From positions 682,001-746,000 of the forward strand of contig JAGYXB010000691.1 of the NCBI GenBank assembly GCA_022495005.1: 64,000 bases of DNA. Direction: 5' to 3'. The stretch comes from Rhyacophila brunnea. Lineage: Eukaryota; Arthropoda; Insecta; Trichoptera; Rhyacophilidae. Positions 36,566 through 48,857 of this stretch are shown here, one piece after another. Below the pieces are notes generated by a model that saw only the letters and a program-made list of their open reading frames with translations, was not told the DNA's origin and did no database searches. Made by a program: the position numbers and the translations under genes. Each line of letters begins with the position of its first letter. Position 1 is the stretch's first letter.

Positions 36566-36795
36566 GACCATGCCCGATCCTAATACGATCATATGGACCT
36601 CCACAGAGTGGAGGTTTTTATTAACAGATTTTATTTTTACGAGAAATGGATGTCAGCCACTTGCTCAACCTATTAGGACCATACTCTGAATCATGCACAA
36701 ATTGAAAAACAATATGTGAACTTGCCAGACTCAGGATTCGGACCAGGGACCCTCGACACTATAGACCGGCGCTTAATCCACGCGGTCATCGTTAT
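36566..36795 (-). mobile_element. tRNA-related SINE, copy 4
   Basis: A full-length relative: GACCATGCCCGATCCTAATA, CTCCACAGAGTGGAGG, CTTGCCAGACTCAGGATTCG, ending CGCGGTCATCG. The B box is mutated (GGATTCGGACCAGGG). It lies only about 35 bases from the palindromic element at 36829. Confidence 0.75.
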
Positions 36796-36828
36796 CTAAA
36801 TTGCAAGTTAACACCATATACGCGTGCA

Positions 36829-37100
36829 AGTGGCGAAGTTTGGAGGTAGGCTGCTAAGATCCGCCATAAATAGTGCACATTAATCTTTGGTAGTCATGCG
36901 TATTTGTTTTTATTGAATTAAGATTACAATTTGCAGATAACGTTGGTTAATTTTTAAAAATCAATTATTCCCTGCAAAAATCAAACCATAATTCTAAATG
37001 GTTGTCTTAGTTCAATGAAAACAAATGCGTATGACTGACAAAGTTTAGTGTGCACTATTTATGGCGGATCTTAGCAGCCTACCTCCACCCTTCGCCAATG
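36829..37100. mobile_element. Palindromic CAGTGGCGAA-family element, copy 4
   Basis: The left end AAGTGGCGAAGTTTGGAGGT, continuing AGGCTGCTAAGATCCGCCAT, is matched inverted by ATGGCGGATCTTAGCAGCCT followed by ACCTCCACCCTTCGCC. The 272 bp unit is close to a perfect foldback and is the best-preserved copy here. Confidence 0.72.
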
Positions 37101-37901
37101 ATGCATGCACCATGTTACTGACATAAAAAAGAGCAACCTAAGCAACGCAGGACCTGACCACTCTCACAGGACGTTACTAGCACGTAGATTTCACTCCTTT
37201 AAATTTTTGATGTTGTGCTTTGATTTCTCTGCTTTTAATTTAGATTTTACATTTTTGAATTCCTTAAAATATTATAGAATTCTAAGTTTATTCTGAGCTT
37301 CCATTAGTATAAAAAGCTGAATTTGTGCCGCAGGCTGTAGTCTATCGACCCCTGTTGTAAAGTATTACCCTACATGTGCTCTACTCTGGTCGAATACTAG
37401 GTATATATTATTAAATAAAATTCCTACGTATTTAATATATACATACCTAATATTAAGTTGAATATATTTTCTGACTGTCATAGATAGAGCAGTAAAGTCA
37501 TAAAGCTCTTCCGGTCCTATTATTTTTTATGATGATTTATAATTTTACAAAACACCAAACATGAAGTGATGTTCAACGTTCACATGGATAACAATCTCGT
37601 TGGATGTGGAGGTGTTGCGCAAACACACACGCAAATTTAACAATAATTGGCAACAGGCAGGAAACAATAAAACACTCGATAGAAAGCAGACCAGAGGAAC
37701 GGGATATTTTATTGACATAATAAGTAATAAAAATACACACTAAAGTTTGTACTGACTGTCCCTTAAAGAGACAAGGCACTAGTTTCGAATTTTCTATTTT
37801 ATTCGAAATAATTAAATTAAATTAAAAAAAGAAACTTAAACGACTTTACGACAAAACATTACTTATCTACTTTCCGTTCGTTTCCCCATAATTTGTTATT
37901 A
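37101..37901. other. AT-rich stretch, nothing recognised
   Basis: Short open frames on both strands have no recognisable content. Confidence 0.4.
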
Positions 37902-38400
37902 CCACGTTTTTCTTAGCTTGTATTCTTGTTTTTCCGGTAGTTGTTTATCCAGTACAAACCTTGCAATCGATTTTTAACTAACTTCCCGGTTATCTAGACA
38001 TTTGAAACTTTTAGAATATTATATCAGAACACGATGCCAATGCATTATTTTAATACTTTTAGCCATCTTTAAGTAGAATTGAATTCATTTTCAGTTAATT
38101 CTGTTTTGTATGAAAAGTTATTTCGGAAGAAATCTGTAATCCAATTCACTATTATTGGTTGCTAAGGGGGTGGTCCTAGCAAGTAAATTATTAATATATA
38201 CGTGCGTTACTATGGAAATCAAAATGACATGTCAGTATTCTATATTTGTTTGTTTGTTGCAAAATAGCAAAAAAAAAATGATTTGTTGACAATTGCCTTA
38301 TTTGTCCTAAATTATGAATACATAGAATTGTCAAGTTTATATGATTCAACAGAAAATTTAAAAACGTGGCATATAAAAGGTTCTTTTTATCTTTTAATTA
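37902..38400. mobile_element. ACCACGTTTTT-family repeat, copy 3
   Basis: CCACGTTTTTCTTAGCTTGT to AAAAACGTGG at 38369, with the shared internal blocks TATATCAGAACACGATGCC and TTGGTTGCTAAGGGGGTGG. The shared downstream tail follows. Confidence 0.65.
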
Positions 38401-39366
38401 TTTTGTGATGAAGTTTCCTGATCATTTTTTATTTTTACACGTTCAACAAAACTCCACTTCTGCCTCGATCGCATACCCCATGTTACGCCACTGCAGTGGA
38501 CGATGTCTCATAAAGCGGACGAAACCGGTCCTGATTATTATTAAATTAAATGGAATAAATATTACACAATTAATTATTGTTTCATATTATTAAAATTAAT
38601 AGTGTCTCTCCACTAACAATGAATCGACAGTTAACACCGTTAAAGAAAAAAAAAGTTTATCTTTTTCTTGAAAAAATATTTATTTTTGCATATAACCTGT
38701 GGTGCGATTATAATACATTCTTTTATGAGTCTTTTTCCGTTATGTCAGTGCAAAAATAGGTTTCTAAACTAAAACTTTGAGCATGTTGCTGAGGGCTGTA
38801 TTCCGCATGAAAAAAAATTGTCTTCAGAGACTTTCTGTCATCCACCAAGCTGATGAAAACACACTGGCATGCATTGAGGCTCTACCGGTGCCCCTCTAGT
38901 GTTTCTTGACAATCTAGTTTTGTGTCGGTAACTGTGTTTTTGTTTCTTTCGTTATTTCTATGCTATCGCCTACACTCTAACGTCATACAAGAAAAAATGC
39001 TTGATATTTTAATAAAAATACTTGTCACAATGCTTAATATAATTTGTCAAAGAGAATTTACATATTGTATACACACGACTCTCGTACAAGATATTTGAAA
39101 GATAATATTATTATTGTTTGCTCGGACGGGTCATTCCAATGAACTTGGCCTACATTTTCAATGCATAACCAATACCTATACTAATAAAGTAATAAATGTC
39201 AATTTTTTAAATACATTTATTACACTGTAGCAAGTCTTGTAAACTATCAAAACAACGTCATTATTATTGATAACGGAAACAATAAGATATCATTATCAGA
39301 TGGTGTCGATCCACTACTGGATGAAGGCCTCGCCTAGCTTCTTCTACTCGCCTCGATCTCTAGTTC
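38401..39366. other. Stretch without a gene
   Basis: At 39310-39355 GATCCACTACTGGATGAAGG followed by CCTCGCC resembles a widespread arthropod interspersed repeat often written CCACTGCTGGAC.AAGGCCT. It is only a fragment. The rest is AT-rich. Confidence 0.4.
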
Positions 39367-39712
39367 TTAGGCCCGTTTCAGACGGGACACCGGTGTCGCG
39401 CTCGGTATAATATAGGAGGCTTTTGTATTCGAATAAAGGGGGCTTTTTATTATGTTTATGAACGCACTAGAGCTAGTGAGTCAACGCGTGTCTGGTACAC
39501 TTTTCCGCCGGCCGCTACATTCTCAAGCCGCCGATACACTTTTTTTATTACCGCAGCCAGTTTTATATTCTAATTTATAACGCGAAATTATGCGTTGACT
39601 TATTAGCTCTTGGGCGTTCATAAACATAATACAAATGCCCCTTTATTCGAATACAAAGGCCTCCTATATTTAAACGAGCGCGACACCAGTGTCACGTCTG
39701 AAACGGGCCTAA
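39367..39712. mobile_element. Palindromic MITE with TTAGGCCCGTTTCAGACG ends
   Basis: TTAGGCCCGTTTCAGACG at the left is perfectly matched by CGTCTGAAACGGGCCTAA at the right. Pairing continues inward through GACACCGGTGTCGCGCTCG and CGAGCGCGACACCAGTGTC, GTATTCGAATAAAGG, and TATGTTTATGAACGC. At 346 bp it is long-armed. The GGCCC start with TTA/TAA flanks suggests, without proving, a Harbinger-type origin. Confidence 0.75.
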
Positions 39713-40329
39713 GCTGCCATGCACTTTTACCGAACCTGATGTTTTAAGGGTGGCCGTAGTAGTAATTTATACTAAAACACATTACCATCACGTCGTGTGA
39801 GCTCATTACTATCATATTATAACCATCAGGGCATTAAATAATAAAATCTTACAACCTAGAAAACATTGTGTCAATTACTTATCAATAAATTTAGCTACCT
39901 TCCAAACCACTAAAAAAAACTTTAGTCATACGTCAGGTTGGTGGTGTGGTGTTATATGCGTGAGGTGACCTTCGTATGATTCTGATACATTTTGGCAGTT
40001 TCGCTAACTGACACTATTCGTTTTCGGCTCAAAATGTGCCACGGGATGGAATGGATATATGACTATGTGAAAACATTTAAATATAAAATTAAATAACCAA
40101 TTAAATCGACATTGCACACATTTATCCCGTAGCGTGATCACGTGGTAATGTGTTTCTAGTATTATTAGGGTCGTATGCATGCGATTCCCAAGTAACTTAT
40201 AAGTTAAATACTGCTCATTTGCATGCATGAGTGCAAATAATGTAATCCGGGTGTCATTTGGGTGCCTTTGCAATATTATTTTATCATGTACCTACTAATG
40301 CCTCACGAATAATTGTTTTTCCTATATTC
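39713..40329. other. Stretch without recognised features
   Basis: An 89-codon minus-strand frame at 40004-40273 has no domain that I recognise. Confidence 0.35.
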
Positions 40330-41103
40330 GATGTATGGCAAAGTTCTCTCGCGAATATCACCTGTGACCGATCTTGGTATTACGTTTGACAGTAAACTGA
40401 TCTTTAGTAGCCATATGACTACAATTTTAACAAGGCGCTATAAGTGTTAGGCTTCGTTTTACATGCTTTTGAGTCTTTTCGGATGTTAGGGTAGGTATTC
40501 AAAGTTTTTTTTTTAATACGTTAATTCGAAGTAAGATGTAGAGTCGATCTGTTGTCTAGGGTTTGCATCAGTTGAACTACGCCCTTGTGGTGGAGAAGAT
40601 TCAGAAAAAAAAATGAGACTCACTTATCTATGCTCACATGGTATAGTTTAAAGTTAAGAAAAGGTCTATTTATAACTATATATTTTTTCCAACTTATACG
40701 CGGTGTAAATGGATACTCTGACATACTTGATAGTATTGATTTGTGTGTCCCTGATTATCTTAGAAATCGGGAGCATCGTCTATTTGATCCTCAATATGCA
40801 GAACTAGCCTGCCATTGGTAATGCCAATTGGGAGGGAAATAACTGTGTTCAATCACAATGTTTCGGATTTGTCGATTTTTTTTTATATTCTACTTACACG
40901 AGAGTGAGTTTAGGTGGACAACCTTTAAATATCGGATGTACTTAGTTTAGTCAGTGTGCTTCACGTCCGTTTACTGTTTTACTGTTAGTTTTAATTAAAT
41001 ATTGTTTTTAATACTTACTCTTGTCTTTGTGTTTTATGTTATGAATGCTTTGAATTTGTAATTTGTCATGTTCATTATATGTTAAATAAATACATTTGAA
41101 TTT
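40330..41103 (+). mobile_element. LINE 3' end (jockey-like), degraded
   Basis: Frames give RISPVTDLGITFDSKLIFSS (the common block after RT, ..V.DLGV..DSKL.F..H), later LRKGLFITIYFFQLIRG, IDLCVPDYLRNREHRLFDP and FYLHESEFRW, with stops and shifts between. It ends in ATGTTAAATAAATACATTTG, a LINE-like tail. The copy at 55.35-55.75 kb shares the 3' part. Confidence 0.7.
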
Positions 41104-41592
41104 CAATTGCGTGACTGCATTTTGCCAACGGCTGCCCACTTGTGGAGCGACATTCTGACCCATTGGTATTTCATCAACTTGGCGACCCTATATACCTACA
41201 CTCTAAAAGAGGGCGGTAATAGGAAAAGTCTGGGAAACTCTACACTAACCAATGTTATGTTTCATAATACATTTTTTCCACTTTCCTTAAAAAATCAGCA
41301 GGCGAATCCTTTCCGAGTAAAAACTAGCTACTTTCATTTTGGAATATAATATAGCTTATTCCTTTGATTGTATACTATAGGTATAGGACATGGGTCATTG
41401 CAAAATTGGTTTGACTCTCAGGTCATTGCCGCTAAATTGAATAATATATGGTTAAGTTATCACGTAAGCGCGTTTCTCAAACTCGTATAGGTACTGTCAT
41501 GGTAAAAGTTGATATTGATATAAAAGAGAGATAGGTATCTAATAGACATGTATGTAGTATGTAATAGAGCTGAAAAGTGTAATGCTGTAAAG
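41104..41592. other. Stretch without recognised features
   Basis: No supported gene. An 80-codon frame at 41107 continues from the LINE tail and is not called. Confidence 0.4.
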
Positions 41593-42034
41593 CAGGGGTA
41601 GTCAACCTTTTTACACCTACCGCCCACTCTTGTATCTCTGTTAGTAGTAAAATTTTCTAACAGTCCACCAGTTCCACAGTAATGGTGATTTATAAAGTAT
41701 GGAAATAACTTTACTTCATAATATTTATAAAGCAGAGTTACAGCAAGTTAAAGCATATAATAATACTAATAAAATACTTTGTGTCAGACTTTCGCTAAGT
41801 TTGGCAGAATAAATCTTTATAAAACAACTTGCTGTAGTTAAATCTATCTTTTTATTTATACTTTGCATACCTACATAGAAGCATAAAGTCTGATAAAATT
41901 ACATTTAATTAATTAAATTATTAATGGGATCCCTGAGGCTGATGGCTGAGGCTGATGATCCCTGAGGCCTACCGCCCACAATGAAAGCTGGAATGCCCAC
42001 TAGTGGGCGGTAAGGACCAGGTTGACTACCCCTG
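41593..42034 (-). mobile_element. Non-autonomous hAT element, deletion relative of the 33.1 kb copy
   Basis: The ends are CAGGGGTAGTCAACCTTTTT and GGTTGACTACCCCTG. The flanks are CTGTAAAG (left) and CGTAAAG (right), an 8 bp duplication with one base lost. The body is the inverse of 33.5-33.8 kb (for example GGTGATTTATAAAGTATGG and ATTTAATTAATTAAATTATT). The transposase region present at 33.1 kb is deleted. Confidence 0.8.
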
Positions 42035-42064
42035 CGTAAAGTGGAGAGCGACAATTAAATTGAA

Positions 42065-42260
42065 TTTGTCATGATAGGAAAAGTGAATTTAAACTTCTAA
42101 TCGACACCGGTGCCGATATTTCAGTGATTCCAAAATCTCATATAAAATCATTCCGTAACTTTACTGTAAACCTAACACTAGCTTAATTTTGACAACTGCA
42201 AACGGCAGAATAATCAACACTTTTGGCACACAACTTTTACATTTCATATTTTTAGGAAAG
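42065..42260 (+). pseudogene. Retroelement aspartic protease remnant
   Basis: The frame reads LLIDTGADISVIPKSH, with the DTG catalytic triad at 42103-42111. It is followed by a shift into LTTANGRIINTFGTQ, the usual second half of a Ty3/gypsy-type protease. No RT or LTR accompanies it. A broken stub. Confidence 0.6.
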
Positions 42261-42524
42261 GACGAGCGTCTCGTAACGTCTACATTTTTGAAGCTCGCTA
42301 TGACAACTGTTCGTTTCCGTCTCCTTATTGTCTATGCTCTAAAAATTGCATAGACGATAATATGCCAGTTGTAGAGTAGAGTAAAACCTCTACATAGGTA
42401 CTGATACCTGCATTATCTAAGATGGTGGACGGAAAATCAAATATGTCGGTATAATTTGTAACGGACGGGTATGCAATTCTTTAATGTAGGTACGTAAAGA
42501 AACCCCTACTGGCGGTTTATCGCA

Positions 42525-42800
42525 CATTTTCATAAGGGTGCCTTCAAACCTCTCATCATCGGAGACCTATTCGTAAGTAAAACCACCACTTGGAGAGACT
42601 GGTGGGTTTGGGTGCCCTCCAGGGAAGGCGAAGCACAGGAAGAGCGTCTGCGCGCTAGAGCGACCAAGTGAAAGAGCTGACTGGGGGGGGCACCATCCAT
42701 TCTGCCCTGAGAGAAGCGGAAGATCGAGAAGGGTGGAAAGTCTTGGTTGCTAAAAGAATGACGTAATTCAAAGTGGTCACGATCCTCAGCCATGAGTGTA
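42525..42800 (+). pseudogene. LINE C-terminal remnant (RTE-like)
   Basis: The frames read LERLVGLGALQGRRSTGRAS, then SDQVKELTGGGTIHSALREA and EDREGWKVLVAKRMT. This is the same C-terminal block as at 23.6 kb, where it lies on the opposite strand. The upstream RT is absent. Confidence 0.65.
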
Positions 42801-43510
42801 TGACCAAAAAGAAGTTTGGAAGTAGGATTCGCTCGTCAATAGATAGTGTGTATGTTAATTTAAAGAGTTTGTGTATTTGTCAGTTCAAGACGTTGATAAT
42901 GGTTTAAGATCAGCTTATTAATTGAAGTTGAAATTTAAGATTGTTAGATCAATTACTTTCACGTATCCAAATAGAAAAAATAATGATGATTTTTTTAGGA
43001 AATTATTTACATTTTTACTACGTTCCGTTTCGACCCTGAATAAAATTTCTACAACCCAGTACTGCATCATCGCGACCCTCCAAATGGGAAATGCTGACTT
43101 GTAACATATATACGCCAAATTATATCAATATGTAGGTATGGAACCAATCATTATCACAATTGGAGACAATATAATTCACCTGTCTAAAGTCATTGACCAC
43201 GTAAGCAAAGTAAACTACCTATGTAGGTACAATGTGATGCTTGGAATACAGAGATAGCTAGCCTATTATAATATATCCCATTACGTGGAACCGTCATATA
43301 GTTTCCTTTAACAAGAAACGATTGGGAAAATCAAACTTAGCAGCGTAGGAAAAACCTTTATTTACTAACAAAGATTTTTGTAGAAGAAAATGTGGAAAAC
43401 TGTGTATTTGTTGACTAGTAATACTTCTGACTGTCCCTTCATGGTAATTCTTTGTAATTTGTAATATAACTAAACCAATTTTGTTTTAAAACATTTTTAC
43501 GTAGGTACGA
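42801..43510. other. AT-rich stretch, nothing recognised
   Basis: No gene or element was supported. Confidence 0.4.
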
Positions 43511-43520
43511 GTACATACCC

Positions 43521-43901
43521 ATGGCCCCCACATCCTGAAGCGGGCCCCCTATATATCGCTAAAGATAAAGGCAGTGTGACACAATAGCGTTTTCCAAATG
43601 GTGTTCGCGGTAAAATTATTGTGTACATTTAGTGTTTTTTTTTTTGCATATTTTAATACATCCATTTGAATAATGGAGTTGGCGAGTATCGATACACAAT
43701 TAAAATTTGTTTCGCACAACCACAAAATTTTAAATAATAACATTATTGAAGAAAAATAGCGCCGCATGCGACTTTTTTATAATTAGAGAGAATTTGTGAT
43801 GTGTGCTTATATCACTTGTCTGGTCGACTCGCCACGCCGGGCCCTTCCTGAGCTCGGGCATCCAGGCTAAAGCCCTGTCAGCCCCCCTTTGTGGGGGCCA
43901 T
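43521..43901. mobile_element. 381 bp element with perfect 10 bp target duplication
   Basis: The ends ATGGCCCCCACA and TGTGGGGGCCAT are inverted, though the right one reads TTTGTGGGGGCCAT. The flanks at 43511-43520 and 43902-43911 are both GTACATACCC. The interior (AAAGATAAAGGCAGTGTGAC, ATAGCGCCGCATGCGAC, GAGAATTTGTGATGTGTG) matches the 28.2-28.8 kb element. The 10 bp duplication points to a Mutator-type transposase, which is not encoded here. Confidence 0.8.
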
Positions 43902-43911
43902 GTACATACCC

Positions 43912-44782
43912 ATTTCAAACGTTAGTAATATAAATAGCTACGAATCAATCCGATTTTGCAATATGGCTTATTCCAATGTAAGTAGAATTCATTTGTCAAC
44001 CACACACTGTATGCGATATATCAAGGCCGCGACATGAAATTTTGTGTTCCGATCAAGTTCTGATAGTAGTGTTAGTTATTGCTTAACTTCAAATGCAATT
44101 AGGTAACATATTTGCAGTAAATGAAGATTTTCGATTTGAAACTATCATCATTTTTTTCGAACAGTTTACGATATTGCATTCGAAGTACCTATAAGATAAG
44201 TAATAACTAGTACTGCGAGATTCACAGTTGTAAACACCTGCACAATTAACTACACGAATTTTCAATCAACATCCTTATTTCAATTTAAGTTTAGTTCATT
44301 TTTCAATCATATTCAGCTGTATTGATCTATTTACGAAATTATGAAAAAATCTATGAGGAGACCCAGGTCTCTGTGAACTCGGCCATATTTATGAGAACCC
44401 TTTTATTCTTCAGTACCCATTAGTACGTCAATATTAACTTTACTGTCAAAACACGGTACAAGAAAAGGTGGGGGAGTACGGGATCCCACTTAATCCACGT
44501 GATTTTAAAATGATTAAGAAAGATTCGCCCGTTTAAACGCACATAAAAAAGAGACGCTTACTGCAGAGCACAGTTGAGTAGCAAAGTATTGAAATGTTTG
44601 CCTTTAATAATTTTGTAAAGTAAATCGACAGCATATTTTTTTCAATACATTTCTGTAAGGAAACCGACCAGGGAGAATCGATTGGTGAATATTTCAAATA
44701 AAATAACAAAAAAGGTAGGTGAGTTTCTTCGTTGAATAAAGAAATAGTTTATTATAGGTATTGTTATGTAACACTTATTTTA
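43912..44782. other. AT-rich stretch, nothing recognised
   Basis: No gene or element was supported. Confidence 0.4.
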
Positions 44783-45266
44783 CCACATTTTATTAGCTCG
44801 TATTCTTGTTTGTCCAGTATAATTTTTTCTTGTTTATCGAATACAAATCTTGCAATCGATTTTTAACTAATTTCCCGACTAGCTAGACATTTGAAACTTT
44901 TAGAAAATATCAGAACACGATAACAATGCATTCTTTTAATACTTTTAGCCATCTTTAAGCAGAATTGAATTCATTTTCAGTTAATTCTGTTTTGTATGGA
45001 AAGTTATTTCGGAAAAAAATCGTAAAAAGTAAAACACTATTATTGGTTGCTAAGGGGGTCCTAGCAACTAAATTATTAATATATACGTGCGTTACTATGG
45101 AAATCAATATGAAGTGTCAAAATGACATTTCAGTATTCTATATTTATTCAGTATTTCTATCAAGTACAAAAAAAAAGTATTTATTAATACTTGCCAAGTT
45201 TATATGATTCAACAGAAAATTTAAAAACGTGGTATATAAAAAGCTCTTTTTATCTTGTAATTATTT
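44783..45266. mobile_element. ACCACGTTTTT-family repeat, copy 4
   Basis: CCACATTTTATTAGCTCG to AAAAACGTGG at 45232, flanked by TA on both sides, followed by the shared tail. Right behind it (45270-45310) a piece resembling the 3' tail of the 40-41 kb LINE (CTTCAAATTTGTAATTTGTC) occurs. Confidence 0.65.
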
Positions 45267-45310
45267 CTTTTGTGAACGCTTCAAATTTGTAATTTGTCAT
45301 GTTCTTATTA

Positions 45311-45689
45311 TTTTTTAATTGTCAATAATACTTGATTATTAATGAATTAAGTAGGTACCTAATGCTACTATATAATATTTATATTTAATTCATATTACTG
45401 ATATTACTGATTTTTTTAAAGTATTTTCTTTTTATATTCTCGTTTCGTGTGTAGGCCGTTATATTGTGTTTAGTTACCTGATCAATGTTTTGTTTTGATT
45501 AAGATACCGGTTTAATAATTGCGACCTGTATAATAATATGTATCTCAAAATGGTATCTCAATAATTCTCGATACTCGAACGGGAACCGTTAGTTTGATAG
45601 GCCTCCGGCATAAACACTCAGATTCGATCATTTTTATCCAATTTGCTATCAATCTATAAAATATAATAATATATTTGAGTTCCTATACT
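45311..45689. other. AT-rich stretch, nothing recognised
   Basis: No gene or element was supported. Confidence 0.4.
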
Positions 45690-45880
45690 AAGACGTTGAA
45701 CACGTCCTCTGGGATTGCCCGCTTATGGAACTCGAACGAGCGAAGCTGTTTGCCAGAATCCGTCCTCATACGGGCCCAATTGGCCCATCGTATGGGGAGC
45801 GGGATAGTTCCGACTCCTCTGTAGACTCATTCATTTCAACTCGTGACACTCAGTATGCGGATACACAAGGCGCTTAACAT
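45690..45880 (+). pseudogene. LINE-type C-terminal fragment
   Basis: The reading VEHVLWDCPLMELERAKLF is the typical (V/I)EH.LW.CP..E..R..L segment at the end of R1/I-like LINE polyproteins. It runs on without similarity to a stop near 45880. Assignment rests on this one motif. Confidence 0.5.
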
Positions 45881-46599
45881 CAACGGACAGCAGAGCCAGT
45901 CCAAAACATTTTTTCCCCTTCTTTCTTCACTTCCTTCTTTAAGCACTACGGTGCATGGTTGTAGCTTCAGTCCCGTGCGGCTCCGTCTTGGGAAAGAGTG
46001 AGCACTTAAATTTACCACTTCTTTCAGACACGTTTATAGCATATGGAAGGCGGTCGTGCATATCCACGGTTGTGCATACGTGGCGGGTGGTGGTTTGAAC
46101 CTAGGTAATAATACGTATTCATATTTAGTGGTAACCGAATATTCTCTCCATTTTCTAGGCATTCGATTTCGCTGTCATCATGACTGAGGATCATGATCGC
46201 TATATAATAAATACTGCGAAATTCTGGTTCAGATTTCTTCTGCAATTCTTTTTTCGGCTGCTATAGAGCAGGGGTGATTTACTTTCACGCAGATAACGCA
46301 ATTAATTCATCAGAAGATTTAAAAGGGGTCTCGAAATAGTTAAAACCAGTCATACAATTATTAAACTATACCAAAATCTTCAATAAATGTGTATTTCGCA
46401 CAAATTAAGAATATGAAATTGTCCGAAACCAATACCAAACAGGTCCACAACATAACCACTCAAACAGATAGGTACTGACATACTTGTACACAATAAGGTA
46501 AACCACCAATATTAGGTATTATGTATCACTGTTGTCTTCCTCAATAATAATTAATTTTGATTAAAGGGTGTGATATCTGGTGTTAATTGCAATTTTTAT
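45881..46599. other. Stretch without a supported gene
   Basis: GC-richer up to about 46100, probably more of the decayed LINE, then AT-rich. A CAGGGGTGATTTACTTTCAC at 46268 looks like a lone hAT-type end. Confidence 0.35.
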
Positions 46600-47010
46600 C
46601 ATGGAGGGTCACAAAATCAGTCAGTGCGTCGGGCCTCCACGTCCCTAAGCCCGCCAATGATATTGAGTAGGTATAACTTCTCTCCACCTCATCGGCGTTT
46701 GCCCATTGCTACTTTTACCTGGCATACTGCCCAAAACAATTAACCTTTCAAGGCTTTCTCGGCCACGGAAAACAGTGTGTCCGAAGACTTGTATAATGAC
46801 AAACAAGCATAAAGAGGATAGTTTCTAATTCTATGTGATGTTCAGCTTATGAAACCATGAGGCATTGGTTCTGGGGTCTTCCGAGGATACCTTCAGCGCC
46901 CGTTGCCAGCACCATCTCGAATAAGTTCAGCATTTTCTTTTTCTTGGTTTGTAATATCCAGGATTCCACATCAGCATGGAAAACACTTAGGTTTGCAATA
47001 TCAATGTATT
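46600..47010 (-). pseudogene. LINE C-terminal remnant (RTE-like), third copy
   Basis: Minus strand: VESWILQTKKKKMLNLFEM, then a region with stops, then SLERLIVLGSMPGKSSNGQT and PMRWREVI. This is the same protein block as the 23.6 and 42.5 kb remnants but clearly diverged. It is broken by at least one stop. Confidence 0.65.
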
Positions 47011-48632
47011 TGTATTGCTTTACATATTATTATGATTTCTCCAAGTAGGTTTGATATTGTCTTGTATGGTAAAATAAAAGAGTGTAAAAAATAAATACCT
47101 AGGCATAGTGTAATCACCAGCCCAATAAAATGGTCGAAATCGACTAGCTATTTTAATATTCACTCTTCGTCTTCCTTGCCTCATCTTGAAAGAGGAATCT
47201 GACCACTAGGAAGGGTACACTCTAGGGCTCTGAACCAGCTATCTCAATTTCATTCCGTATCATGCCAGCATTTATGGTGTTTAGACTCATACTAACAATT
47301 ATTTATTTCGGGTCTAGGACAATTTGGCGCTGCACAGATGATCACCTACATGACCCACAAAAGTTCTCAGCTTTCCTACTACACTACTACCGCTACTACG
47401 CACTACCACAGAAGTTCTCAATATTTGGGGCCTGACCTCCACTTTCACGACGTTCTAAACTTTTTGGGACCCGCTGGTTCACACAATCCACGGCGTCCAA
47501 TCGCCCCATTCTTTTCTTACACGTCTTTTCATGGAACAAATTCTAGTATTAAATTTCAAAGCTTTCTCATCCTTGCGAGCTTAAATACATGTACGTTATC
47601 TCAAGCTGACAAAAGGCATTCTTTCCATAGTGCGAAGCTTTTAAAGTATCGAAACATTGGTTGTGTGGCACACCTAACTCTCTACCCGATTCTTTCGTTT
47701 GCCAGTGTCTATCTACTATCTCAGAGGAAAAAATATTTACTATAAATGAATACTACCTACCATAATAATAATGCATCGTGTAAATTTAAAAGTATTTTAC
47801 GAGCTAGAATAATAGTCCCATATTTATTACCTCGCTGTCATTAACTGTCATACTTATTTTTAATAAATTGTTAATATTCAACGATTAAAATCCGGTCGTC
47901 TCGATTAACCATGACAGTTAATATATAAACCGCAGTACTGTCATCAGATAGATACCCGAAATACTCGTTACTCACTATCCGTTCCTACCTGTCCGTACTC
48001 ATCATTCGAGTATTCGTGACTAGGGATGTGTAAAGAACAAATAATATCAATACTCGGTATCGCTATTGTATGCAAAGAAAGTATTGAAACGTATCGGTAT
48101 CGAAAGATGTCTGTGAGACTTATATTTTATGTTTAAAGCTGCCACTTTACAAATAACAGCATCACTACAAATCAATAATTAATTATACAAGACGTTTAGA
48201 ACATGGCGTGATGACACAAAGTAGCAGCATTAAAAATACTTAATAAAAACAGTATAATATTATGAAGACTACATACGAAAATCTTTTAAAGATACATAAG
48301 AGTGCACCGAGTAAGTTACGTATACATTATTTTAAGAATTTATAAAACAGCGTCTGCATAAACTTGCTCTCACGAATTTGGTTGAATACAGTTTTTGCTG
48401 ATACCAATATACCGATTTCTAAGATAAGATAAGACAATATCCATTAGAAGAAGAAAAAACTTATCGAAATATTAAAGACATACAACAACGAGTATTGAAA
48501 TAGACAAATGAAAGTATCTTATTGTAGGCTGGTGACACCTGTAGGCTCCGGGATTACCTTGGAATGGATAGCATAAAGTATATAGGGATTTCCTTGCAAG
48601 GGTTTGGGTGATAAATTTTCTTCTTTTCTTTC
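47011..48632. other. 1.6 kb without a recognised gene
   Basis: It holds a 135-codon open frame at 47338-47745 (+), Ser/His/Tyr-rich, with no domain, no upstream context and no splice support, so I do not call it. At 48022 ACTAGGGATGTGTAAAG looks like a hAT-type end without a convincing partner. Confidence 0.4.
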
Positions 48633-48857
48633 GACCATGTCCGATCCCAATAGGATCATATGGGCCTCCACAGAGTAGAGGTTTGTATTAACAGATTTTT
48701 GTTTTTGCAAGAAATGGATGTCAGTCACTTGCTCAACCTATTAGGTCCATACTCTGACTCATACACAAATTGAAAAACAATATGTGTACTTGCCAGACCC
48801 AGGATTCTAATCTGGGAACCACGATACTATAGGCCGACGCTTAATCCCATCGTGGTT
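48633..48857 (-). mobile_element. tRNA-related SINE, copy 5
   Basis: CGACCATGTCCGATCCCAAT to AATCCCATCGTGG. It has the same body as copy 1, and the B box is mutated (GGATTCTAATCTGGG). Confidence 0.75.

Noticed and set aside
47338..47745. 135-codon open frame on the + strand
   Set aside because: No recognisable domain, odd Ser/His/Tyr-rich composition, no splice or promoter context; likely chance in a GC-richer patch.
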